DNA from: Bacteroidota bacterium
GTDB lineage: Bacteria > Bacteroidota > Bacteroidia > Flavobacteriales > Flavobacteriaceae
NCBI GenBank assembly: GCA_015767395.1
Contig: JADWMI010000152.1
Coordinates: 1 to 6,010, forward strand
Direction of reading: 5' to 3'
Length of the DNA: 6,010 nt
Every line of letters begins with the position of its first letter. Position 1 is the stretch's first letter. Positions 1 through 6,010 of this stretch are shown piece by piece. A program made the translations under genes and the position numbers. The notes under the pieces are model-generated. The model was not told the DNA's origin, did no database searches, and worked only from the letters and a program-made list of their open reading frames with translations.

Positions 1-140
1 TTATTTTTTTAAATCTTTAGCAATTATATATTATTTAAAAGTTACTTTAAACACATTATTTTATTTGGTTATTGTAAGAATACAAAATAATTAGATGTAA
101 CGATTATATTTGTTGTTGCTTGTTATTAGTTGTTTATGAG

Positions 141-168
141 CTAATTAAATACGATTAATTAGTTTTTT
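141..168 (+). terminator. Possible weak terminator hairpin or operator
   Basis: CTAATTAA (141-148) and TTAATTAG (155-162) form a perfect 8-bp inverted repeat around a 6-nt loop, followed directly by six T (163-168). The layout is that of a rho-independent terminator on the + strand, and could end a transcript entering from the left. The stem has only one G:C pair, so it would be weak; in AT-rich DNA a binding site for a dimeric regulator or chance is equally possible. Confidence 0.3.
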
Positions 169-253
169 AATTGACTGATTTATATTTTTTTAGTTATAAT
201 AAAAGTTACATTTCTGTTATTATTTGTGATATATAGTTAGGGAATGAGTAGTT

Positions 254-282
254 AATAAATTTATTTTTACATCAAATAAATT
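254..282. repeat. A/T palindrome and direct repeat before GH29 gene
   Basis: AATAAATTTATT at 254-265 is a perfect 12-bp palindrome. Its left part, AATAAATT (254-261), recurs exactly at 275-282, a 21-bp offset or about two helical turns, and ends 15 bp before the GH29 start codon. It could be a regulator site or simply a translation-enhancing A/T-rich leader. Chance is a serious alternative at this base composition. Confidence 0.25.
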
Positions 283-297
283 AAAATAGAATACATA

Positions 298-1881
298 ATG
301 AAAATAAAAGGGTTAATAATAGCAAGTTTGTTTTGTACAACTTTCGTTTTTTCACAAAAAGTGTACGAACCAACATGGGAATCTTTAGACACAAGAGAAA
401 CACCTGAATGGTTTAGTGATGCAAAATTTGGGATATTTATTCATTGGGGATTGTATTCAGTTCCAGGATATACTAATAAAGGTACTTACGCAGAGTGGTA
501 TTGGAATGCATTGAATGAAGATCCAAATACTGAAAAATTAAAAAGAAGAGAAAGGCACCATGCCATTACAAAATTTCATAATGAAAATTATGGTGAAGAT
601 TTTGAGTATTCCAGTTTTAAAGATGGCTTTAAGGCAGAGTTTTTCAATCCAAAAGAATGGGCAGATATTTTTAAAAGAGCTGGAGCAAAATATGTGGTGT
701 TAACATCTAAACATCACGATGGGTACTGTTTGTATCCAAATAAAGAAGCTTCTGAAAGTTATGGAATGCCTTGGAATAGTGTTGAATCTGGTCCTAAGAG
801 AGATTTAGTAGGTGATTTAAGTGCCGCAGTTAGAGATGAAGGCATAAAAATGGGCTTGTATTATTCCATTTGGGATTGGTACAACCCGTATTGGACGAAG
901 CAGCAACAAAAAATTATGAGTTCAGGAAGTTTGTCAGTTGAAACAACCGCCAAAGGCGATAAAAAAGGAAAATTCACAAAAGAAGAAGTGATTGCAGCTG
1001 AACAAGGATTAGATAAATATGTTCATGAGGTAATGTACCCTCAGGTAAAAGAATTGATAAAAGATTATGAGCCAGCGTTGTTGTTTTCAGATGGAGATTG
1101 GTGGATGGATTATAAAAAATGGCAAACATTACCGTTGCTTTCTTGGGCATTAAATAATGCACCAAACAAGGAAGAATTGGTGATCAACGATCGTTGGGGA
1201 AAAGTTAGAGGTGAACATGGTAGTTATTACACAACTGAGTATGGTTCTGGTTTTGCAGATGGTTCAAAACCTTGGGAAGAAAATAGAGGTATTGGAATGT
1301 CTTTTGGGATTAATAGAATTGAAAATATTGATGACTATAGAACAGAGAAAGAACTTATTTTTATGTTGATGGATATTGTAAGTAGAGGTGGAAATTTATT
1401 ATTAAATATTGGTCCAAACCCTGATGGAACCATACCTGTAATTATGCAACAAAGATTGTTAGAGATAGGGAATTGGTTAAATGTATATGGTGAAGGTATT
1501 TATGAAACACATCAATGGATAAAAGATGCGCAATGGAGTGATGGTAAAATGCCAGTTTTCTCTAAAAGTGATTTCCATGCAGGTTTTCCAATTTACCAAA
1601 TGACTATTAGTCCTAAAGAAGGAGATGCTGTAAAAGAGTTTTGGTTTACACAAAAAGATTCAAATTTATATGCTTTTACACCTGAATGGCCAAAAAGTAC
1701 AACGATTCTTATAAATGATGTTATACCAACTAAAGAAACGGAGGTTATTTTAATGGGGCATAACAAACCATTAATATATAAGAAAACTTCAAAAGGTATA
1801 GAGGTTGATATCTCTTCTATTGGAATTAGAGATTTAAAATCTCAATTTGTTTTTGGATTTAAAGTGTCAAACATTCAATAA
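298..1881 (+). CDS. Secreted GH29 alpha-L-fucosidase (FUCA1-like)
   Basis: Predicted retaining exo-alpha-L-fucosidase (GH29) that removes terminal alpha-L-fucose from oligosaccharides, probably in the periplasm. Residues 1-19 are a Sec signal peptide ending VFS before Q20; there is no lipobox and no type IX secretion C-terminal domain. The catalytic barrel follows: FGIFIHWG (H49), SKHHDG (H139-H140), GPKRDLVGDL (165-174), GLYYSIWDW (186-194), SDGDW with D265 as expected nucleophile, NDRWG (297-301), PWEENR with E327 as acid/base candidate, and GGNLLLNIGPNPDGT (364-378). Residues about 420-527 fit the usual C-terminal beta-sandwich. The SDGDW and NDRWG surroundings resemble human FUCA1, suggesting subfamily GH29-A. 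Length (527 aa) is normal. Oddities are a Lys-rich insert near residues 201-236 and SFGIN (335-339) where relatives usually have SWGYN. An in-frame TAA at 277-279 with no intervening start fixes the ATG. Linkage specificity cannot be read from sequence. Confidence 0.95.
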   Translation: MKIKGLIIASLFCTTFVFSQKVYEPTWESLDTRETPEWFSDAKFGIFIHWGLYSVPGYTNKGTYAEWYWNALNEDPNTEKLKRRERHHAITKFHNENYGEDFEYSSFKDGFKAEFFNPKEWADIFKRAGAKYVVLTSKHHDGYCLYPNKEASESYGMPWNSVESGPKRDLVGDLSAAVRDEGIKMGLYYSIWDWYNPYWTKQQQKIMSSGSLSVETTAKGDKKGKFTKEEVIAAEQGLDKYVHEVMYPQVKELIKDYEPALLFSDGDWWMDYKKWQTLPLLSWALNNAPNKEELVINDRWGKVRGEHGSYYTTEYGSGFADGSKPWEENRGIGMSFGINRIENIDDYRTEKELIFMLMDIVSRGGNLLLNIGPNPDGTIPVIMQQRLLEIGNWLNVYGEGIYETHQWIKDAQWSDGKMPVFSKSDFHAGFPIYQMTISPKEGDAVKEFWFTQKDSNLYAFTPEWPKSTTILINDVIPTKETEVILMGHNKPLIYKKTSKGIEVDISSIGIRDLKSQFVFGFKVSNIQ

Positions 1882-1893
1882 ATTTATATTTTT

Positions 1894-1924
1894 AAAAAGA
1901 GTGAATTGATTTTCGCTCTTTTTT
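1894..1924 (+). terminator. Intrinsic terminator after GH29 gene
   Basis: AAAAAGAGTG (1894-1903) pairs with CGCTCTTTTT (1914-1923) through ten pairs, one of them T:G, around a 10-nt loop. The right arm ends in a run of six T (1919-1924). The hairpin starts 12 bp after the fucosidase stop codon and ends 50 bp before the next start. It should end or reduce transcription between the two enzyme genes, so the downstream gene either has its own promoter or depends on read-through. Confidence 0.75.
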
Positions 1925-1974
1925 GCACCATATATATTGGTTTCATTACAGATAAATTAAAGAATAATTAAATT

Positions 1975-4434
1975 ATGAAACACTCAATAGTTTTTAAACA
2001 GTTATTAGTAGTCACTGTTTTTTTGACTTCATTATTAATAAATGCACAACAAAAAATAGTTGTTTCAAAGAATGGAGAAAAGAATACGTATCCAACTATT
2101 TATAAAGCATTGGATGATGCAGCTAAAAAAGTTTCTGAAAAAGGATATCCTTCTGAAGGAATTGAAATAATTATTAAAGACGGCTATTATAAAATTGATA
2201 AGTCTATTTTAATTGGTAAACAACTTTCGGGTTCTGCGAAAAAGCCATTCGTGATTAAGGCTGAAAACCCATCTCAAGTACATTTTTTTGGAGGTGCTAT
2301 TTTGAATTTCGACGAATTTGATAAGTTTAATGAGTCAGATGCAGGTTTTAAATTAAATGATGCTGCTGCAGTCTTAAATATTCGTGTGTTAGATTTAAAA
2401 AAAGCTGGAATTAAAAAATCTGAATTAGGCGAATTTATGAAGCATGGTTATGGGTTTGAAAAAAATCCAAATTTTACAACGCCAGCTATGTTATGGGTAG
2501 ATGGTGAGCGTATGCACTTATCTCGTTGGCCAAATGTGGATGAAAAAAATCAATATTACGATAATGTGAATCAGTTTGAGGGAAAGTTTAGTGATGTTGA
2601 AATTACAGGTGCTGTTTCAATGGTTGATGTGATTGATATTGGAATGAAAAAACCAAATATGTGGTTTCAAAACAATGAATTTTTACATAAAGGAGGAGGT
2701 GCTTTTAGCGTAGCTTTTGACAGAGGGAATTCATGGCGTTATTACAATAATTCAAATGAAAAAATATGGCTCGATGGTGTTTTAGCAGCTTCTTGGGAAT
2801 GGGAATATACTGAGGTGAAAAGTATCAAAAACAAGGAAGTTGTGCTCGCTTCTGGAACCAATAGAGGAATCGGTTTTTTTAAAAAAGTAACACATTTTCA
2901 TTTCGAAAATGTTCCTGAAGAATTAGATAGTCCAGGAGAGTATTTTATAGATAGAGATAAGATGTTGTTATATTTCTATCCTCCAGCAAATATTAAAGGA
3001 AAAACAATAACACTTTCAACATTATCGTCAGATATGGTTAAAATTGTTGGCGCATCAAATGTAAAGATTGACGGGATTGTTTTTGAATCGGGTAGAGAAA
3101 ATGCAATAGTTGCAAAAAATGTAATAAAGAATGAAGTTGTTGCAGTTCAATCCTCTAATATTATTGTTGAAAATTGTACCATTCGTAATTTTAATCAATG
3201 GGGGATTTTAATTCAAGGGCCTAAAAATTCAAAAGTAAATAATTGCCATATTTATAATATGGGAGCTGGTGGCGTTAGATTGGGGAATGATGCTAAAAGT
3301 TTTAGTTTGATAAAAGAAAACAATGTGGTTTCTAACTGTGAAATTCATCATATAGCTTTTGATCAAAAATCACAAGTTCCAGGTATTACCTTGGCAGGTT
3401 GTGGAAACATAGCGCGTAACAATGAAATTTACAACACACCGCATTTTGGAATTAAAATGAAGTTTGCCAATGATTGTATTGCTGAAAATAATTTTATGCA
3501 TGATTTACCCGAATATCATCATTTTGATGGGGGCGCTTTATATTTAGCAACGGGTGGTCAATTTTACAATCGTGGTAACAAAATACGGAACAATTATTTT
3601 AAAGATATTGCAACCAATGGTGCTTATTTAGATAATTATACAATGGGTAATGAGGTTTCAGGAAATATTTTTTACAATGTAGGAAACAGTACCAAAGGCT
3701 CTAAAAATGCAGCTGTATATATACATGGTGGAGGTCAAAACATTGTAGAGAATAATATTACGATAGATCGTCCCTATGGGTACAAAACGGGGTCTCATAT
3801 TGTAAAGGCGAGCAATACGACTAATTATCTACATTTATGGTACACCGATGCTAAAAAATTCTTTAAACCAAATGATTTTCTTTATAGTAAGTATGTAGAA
3901 AAGTATCCAGAAATGAAGGCTTTTGTTGATAGGCTAAATAATTCCCCTAAAGTTATTTATGAGCATCTTTCAAAAAATACATTGAAGCAAATTTCAGCTC
4001 CAAAAAATAAAAAACAACAGATAGAGGCATACGATTTAAAAGGCGTTAAGGCTTTTCTTTCAAAAGACAAATCACAACAAGCATGGGCAAACTGGTTTTT
4101 AATTAGATATCAGTCAACTACATTTAAAAATAATGCCTTTTGTTTTACTTCAGAAAAATACAAGCCAAATTTAGATAGTGGAATAAAAGGAGCTTTTGTT
4201 TTAGGAGGTAAATCTGGGGTGTTTGAAATGTCGCCATATAATTTAAAAGAGAACGGAAAAACAAAAAAAATTACGAATCATATTTTTGAAGGGAATAAGT
4301 GGCTTTTAGAATCTTTAGATGCTATTGGAAAATATTCAGAAGAAGGAGATTTTATTTTTAATAATATGATAGAGGTAAATAACATTGAAGGGTTTTCTCC
4401 AATTGATTTTTCTAAAATAGGGATGAAAAAATAG
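1975..4434 (+). CDS. Secreted right-handed beta-helix hydrolase, GH141-like
   Basis: Probable carbohydrate-active exo-enzyme of the right-handed parallel beta-helix fold, most like GH141, which includes an alpha-L-fucosidase from Bacteroides and a xylanase. Residues 1-24 are a Sec signal peptide ending INA before Q25. The N-terminal part shows IIIKDGYYKI, then LSGSAKKPFVIKA, then a GG.I strand, the usual opening of this family; MLWVDGERMHLSRWPN (172-187) is another hallmark. Asn-rich helical coils run from about residue 363 to 605 (repeated N..I..N.I and G/GI elements). D518 in FDGGALY and D553 in YLDNYT lie in positions typical of the family's acidic active-site residues; that role is inferred. 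The end, EGFSPIDFSKIG (805-816), resembles the common family C-terminus. At 819 aa it is long, partly owing to a Lys/Gln-rich stretch at about 625-705. In-frame TAA at 1969-1971 fixes the start. Alternatives are another beta-helix family such as GH110 or GH120, or a polysaccharide lyase. Confidence 0.8.
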   Translation: MKHSIVFKQLLVVTVFLTSLLINAQQKIVVSKNGEKNTYPTIYKALDDAAKKVSEKGYPSEGIEIIIKDGYYKIDKSILIGKQLSGSAKKPFVIKAENPSQVHFFGGAILNFDEFDKFNESDAGFKLNDAAAVLNIRVLDLKKAGIKKSELGEFMKHGYGFEKNPNFTTPAMLWVDGERMHLSRWPNVDEKNQYYDNVNQFEGKFSDVEITGAVSMVDVIDIGMKKPNMWFQNNEFLHKGGGAFSVAFDRGNSWRYYNNSNEKIWLDGVLAASWEWEYTEVKSIKNKEVVLASGTNRGIGFFKKVTHFHFENVPEELDSPGEYFIDRDKMLLYFYPPANIKGKTITLSTLSSDMVKIVGASNVKIDGIVFESGRENAIVAKNVIKNEVVAVQSSNIIVENCTIRNFNQWGILIQGPKNSKVNNCHIYNMGAGGVRLGNDAKSFSLIKENNVVSNCEIHHIAFDQKSQVPGITLAGCGNIARNNEIYNTPHFGIKMKFANDCIAENNFMHDLPEYHHFDGGALYLATGGQFYNRGNKIRNNYFKDIATNGAYLDNYTMGNEVSGNIFYNVGNSTKGSKNAAVYIHGGGQNIVENNITIDRPYGYKTGSHIVKASNTTNYLHLWYTDAKKFFKPNDFLYSKYVEKYPEMKAFVDRLNNSPKVIYEHLSKNTLKQISAPKNKKQQIEAYDLKGVKAFLSKDKSQQAWANWFLIRYQSTTFKNNAFCFTSEKYKPNLDSGIKGAFVLGGKSGVFEMSPYNLKENGKTKKITNHIFEGNKWLLESLDAIGKYSEEGDFIFNNMIEVNNIEGFSPIDFSKIGMKK

Positions 4435-4453
4435 AAACGAACGTATTATTAAT

Positions 4454-4504
4454 AAAAAAAGAGGATTATTTACTTTAGTTAAATTAAATAATACAACTTT
4501 TTTT
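4454..4504 (+). terminator. Long hairpin terminator after GH141-like gene
   Basis: AAAAAAAG (4454-4461) is the exact reverse complement of CTTTTTTT (4497-4504). Nested inside, ATTATTTA (4465-4472) is the exact reverse complement of TAAATAAT (4485-4492). The two stems are separated by a small internal loop (AGG versus ACAA), giving a long imperfect hairpin that ends in seven T. It begins 20 bp after the GH141-like stop codon. It probably ends the enzyme transcript, leaving the SusC gene to start its own. Confidence 0.7.
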
Positions 4505-4522
4505 GTTAAAAAAGCATAGGAA

Positions 4523-4543
4523 AACCCTTTGAAATCAAGGGTT
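4523..4543. repeat. Perfect inverted repeat in SusC leader
   Basis: AACCCTT (4523-4529) and AAGGGTT (4537-4543) form a perfect 7-bp stem with a 7-nt loop, three pairs being G:C in an otherwise AT-rich gap. No T-run follows on the + strand, so it is not a standard terminator. It lies 19 bp after the preceding terminator and 143 bp before the SusC start codon. It could be an operator or an RNA hairpin in a long 5' leader. Confidence 0.45.
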
Positions 4544-4569
4544 GTGATAAATGTGTTATTAAATGTTGC

Positions 4570-4588
4570 ATTTCGTCTCAAACGAAAT
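4570..4588. repeat. Second inverted repeat in SusC leader
   Basis: ATTTCGT (4570-4576) and ACGAAAT (4582-4588) form a perfect 7-bp stem with a 5-nt loop (CTCAA). No T-run follows it. A partial -7-like box, TAATTTTA at 4601-4608 (seven of eight positions of TAnnTTTG), starts 12 bp downstream, so a DNA-binding regulator sitting just upstream of the promoter is one reading; a leader-RNA hairpin is the other. Confidence 0.45.
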
Positions 4589-4686
4589 AGTACTAGGTAA
4601 TAATTTTACAACGGATAAATGTAGAACTAAGAAATTCATATTTATCTTTCAATCATAAACTTAATTAACATAAACAAATTTAACCA

Positions 4687-6010
4687 ATGGAAAAAATCTT
4701 TTTTAGACGAGTAGCTCTCAAAAGTTTTTTAATTTGTGCTTTATTCTTTACAAGTGCTTTTCAGCTTGTAAACGCACAAACAAGTATTCTTAAAGGTACT
4801 GTTACATCAGAAGATGGTGAATTATTACCAGGAGCAAGTGTAGTCGTAACAGGAACTACAGCAGGGGTAACCACAGACTTTGATGGAAACTTCGAGATCA
4901 GTGTTCCTACTAATGCAAAAACTATTACCGTTTCATATTTAGGGTTTAAGACCCAACTTGTAGCGTATTTAGGACAAAAAAATATAAAAGTAATCCTAAA
5001 ATCAGATAACAATGTATTAGACGAAGTAGTAGTTGTAGGGTATGGTACCCAAAGAGCCGAAGATGTAACAGGTGCAATTTCGAAAGTTAAACTAGAAGCA
5101 ATTGAACGGACTTCTAACACTACAGTTGAGCAAGCATTAAATGGTAGAGTTGCAGGTGTAAATACAACAACTTCTGATGGTAGTTTAGGTGCAGGAATTA
5201 GTATTCGTATTCGTGGAGGTACCTCTATCAATGCAAACAATGAACCTTTGTATGTGATTGATGGGATGCCTATTGAAGTAAATTATGACGTAGAGGCAGC
5301 ATCTAGTGCTATTTCAGGACCGCAATCTTCACCTTTGGCGAATTTAGATCCTGGTTCTATTCAGTCTATTGAAGTATTGAAAGATGCTTCTGCAGCTGCA
5401 ATCTATGGAGCCAGAGGCGCAAATGGAGTTGTAATTATTACAACTAAGACAGGGGTAGCAGGGAAGGCGAAAATGACCTTCGATATCAGAACTAGTTTAA
5501 GTACGGTACCTGAGAGTCGATATGTGGGTATGATGAATACTTCTCAATATGGAACTAATTTAATCAATGCAAGATTGTATAATGGAGGTATAGAAAGAGA
5601 ACTTGAGTTTCCAGGTGAGGCGCGTGGAGAAACATATAACAACTTAGATGAATATCAGGCGATATATGATAGAGCTCCTGATACAAATTGGCAGGAGGAA
5701 ATTTATCAAATGGGTATTATTTCAAATTATGCCTTTGGTGTTTCAGGAGGTAGTGATGGTAATTTGTATTCTGTAAGAGCTTCTTATTTAAACAATGAAG
5801 GAACAGTTCGTAATTCTTATTTTAAGAGATACAATACCACTTTTAATTTTCAAAATAAGATCAATGATAAATTTAAGATTGTAACGGTTCTTGCTCCTAG
5901 TTATTCAATTAAAAAGGGACCAACGAGTGCTGGAGAGTTTAATCAGCGTAATATGGGGTCGGTAATTAAAGCACTGTCTAGGCAACCGGACCGTCAAGTT
6001 GGAGAAACGT
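4687..6010 (+). CDS. SusC-like TonB-dependent outer-membrane receptor, 5' part
   Basis: Outer-membrane importer of the SusC/RagA type, which takes up oligosaccharides using TonB-ExbBD energy together with a SusD lipoprotein. The window holds 441 codons and the frame is open to the edge; family members are about 1000 aa, so more than half is missing. Residues 1-30 are a signal peptide ending VNA before Q31. A carboxypeptidase-regulatory-like domain spans about 34-105 (KGTVTSEDG, LLPGASV, DFDGNFEI). DEVVVVGYGTQ (112-122) is the TonB-box-like segment. The plug follows, with IRIRGGTS (173-180), PLYVIDGMPI (187-196), IEVLKDASAAAIYG (228-241) and ARGANGVVIITTKTG (242-256). Barrel strands begin after about 257, with NWQEEIYQMG (from 334) and GVSGGSDG typical of SusC. 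In-frame TAA at 4681-4683 fixes the start. No frameshift is seen. A SusD gene is expected next. Substrate is inferred only from the neighbouring enzymes. Confidence 0.96.
   Translation, partial: MEKIFFRRVALKSFLICALFFTSAFQLVNAQTSILKGTVTSEDGELLPGASVVVTGTTAGVTTDFDGNFEISVPTNAKTITVSYLGFKTQLVAYLGQKNIKVILKSDNNVLDEVVVVGYGTQRAEDVTGAISKVKLEAIERTSNTTVEQALNGRVAGVNTTTSDGSLGAGISIRIRGGTSINANNEPLYVIDGMPIEVNYDVEAASSAISGPQSSPLANLDPGSIQSIEVLKDASAAAIYGARGANGVVIITTKTGVAGKAKMTFDIRTSLSTVPESRYVGMMNTSQYGTNLINARLYNGGIERELEFPGEARGETYNNLDEYQAIYDRAPDTNWQEEIYQMGIISNYAFGVSGGSDGNLYSVRASYLNNEGTVRNSYFKRYNTTFNFQNKINDKFKIVTVLAPSYSIKKGPTSAGEFNQRNMGSVIKALSRQPDRQVGET

Larger units (their letters stand above)
1..297. other. Gene-free AT-rich upstream region
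   Basis: I find no coding sequence here: every frame on both strands is broken by frequent stops, and an apparent reverse-strand stop at 1-3 belongs to a frame that closes again at 31-33. The region holds a terminator-like hairpin at 141-168 and an A/T palindrome with a direct repeat at 254-282, listed separately. It probably contains the promoter of the fucosidase gene, but no convincing paired Bacteroidota promoter (-33 TTTG with -7 TAnnTTTG at about 19 bp) is visible. No tRNA or other RNA gene was recognised. Confidence 0.6.

Noticed and set aside
105..112. TATATTTG, an exact match to the Bacteroidota -7 element TAnnTTTG
   Set aside because: No TTTG or TTG lies at the required distance of about 19 bp upstream, and it is 186 bp from the start codon with a terminator-like hairpin between. 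Chance matches are expected at this base composition.
974..1165. Short reverse-strand open frame inside the GH29 gene
   Set aside because: It lies wholly antisense to conserved catalytic sequence, has no recognisable domain or leader, and is best explained as a shadow of the + strand codon pattern.
1921..1940. TTTTG followed by TATATTGG as a promoter for the GH141-like gene
   Set aside because: The two elements are only 7 bp apart rather than about 19, the second has a mismatch, and the first is part of the terminator T-run.
4336..4581. Reverse-strand open frame of 81 codons across the end of the GH141-like gene and the gap
   Set aside because: Its codons run through the terminator hairpin and the end of a real gene; the Phe/Lys/Asn-rich product matches AT-rich noise.
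4601..4608. TAATTTTA, a near match to the -7 element before SusC
   Set aside because: One mismatch and no -33 partner at suitable spacing (nearest TTG is 4566-4568, too far), so I do not call a promoter, although it remains the best candidate in the gap.
4761..5240. Reverse-strand open frame of 159 codons opposite the SusC gene
   Set aside because: It is antisense to the signal peptide, regulatory-like and plug domains, all clearly coding on the + strand; the Val/Thr/Pro-rich product is a mirror of that sequence.
1..6010. CRISPR array, tRNA, rRNA, insertion sequence or phage sequence
   Set aside because: I saw no regularly spaced repeats, no tRNA-like cloverleaf, no transposase motifs and no terminal inverted repeats; the three genes account for nearly all of the window.

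Overview
The window looks like part of a polysaccharide utilization locus (PUL) from a marine or host-associated flavobacterium (Bacteroidota). The evidence is the very AT-rich DNA, the lack of Shine-Dalgarno sequences before the start codons, signal peptides ending in SQ or NAQ, and a SusC-type TonB-dependent receptor beside two secreted glycoside hydrolases. Habitat and genus are inference; no taxonomic marker gene is present.

Layout, all genes on the + strand. Positions 1-297 are a gene-free AT-rich leader with one terminator-like hairpin and short repeats. Positions 298-1881 encode a complete secreted GH29 alpha-L-fucosidase of the FUCA1-like type. A 93-bp gap carries a convincing intrinsic terminator (1894-1924). 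Positions 1975-4434 encode a complete secreted right-handed parallel beta-helix protein, most like GH141 (a family with alpha-L-fucosidase and xylanase activities). A 252-bp gap follows, with a long hairpin terminator (4454-4504) and two further perfect small inverted repeats in the probable leader of the next gene. From 4687 to the window edge runs the first 441 codons of a SusC-like outer-membrane receptor: signal peptide, carboxypeptidase-regulatory-like domain, TonB-box-like segment, plug and start of the barrel.

Working model (inference): the SusC protein, with a SusD partner expected just beyond the window, imports fucose-containing oligosaccharides. The two exported enzymes, probably periplasmic, then remove alpha-L-fucose or related residues. 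Fucoidan, other fucosylated algal glycans, or plant/host fucosylated glycans are all possible; no sulfatase or endo-acting enzyme is visible to decide. I see no clearly new class of system. The points most worth following are the GH29+GH141 pairing, an unusual C-terminal insert in the GH141-like protein, a substituted motif in the GH29 active-site region, and the structured, separately terminated intergenic regions.
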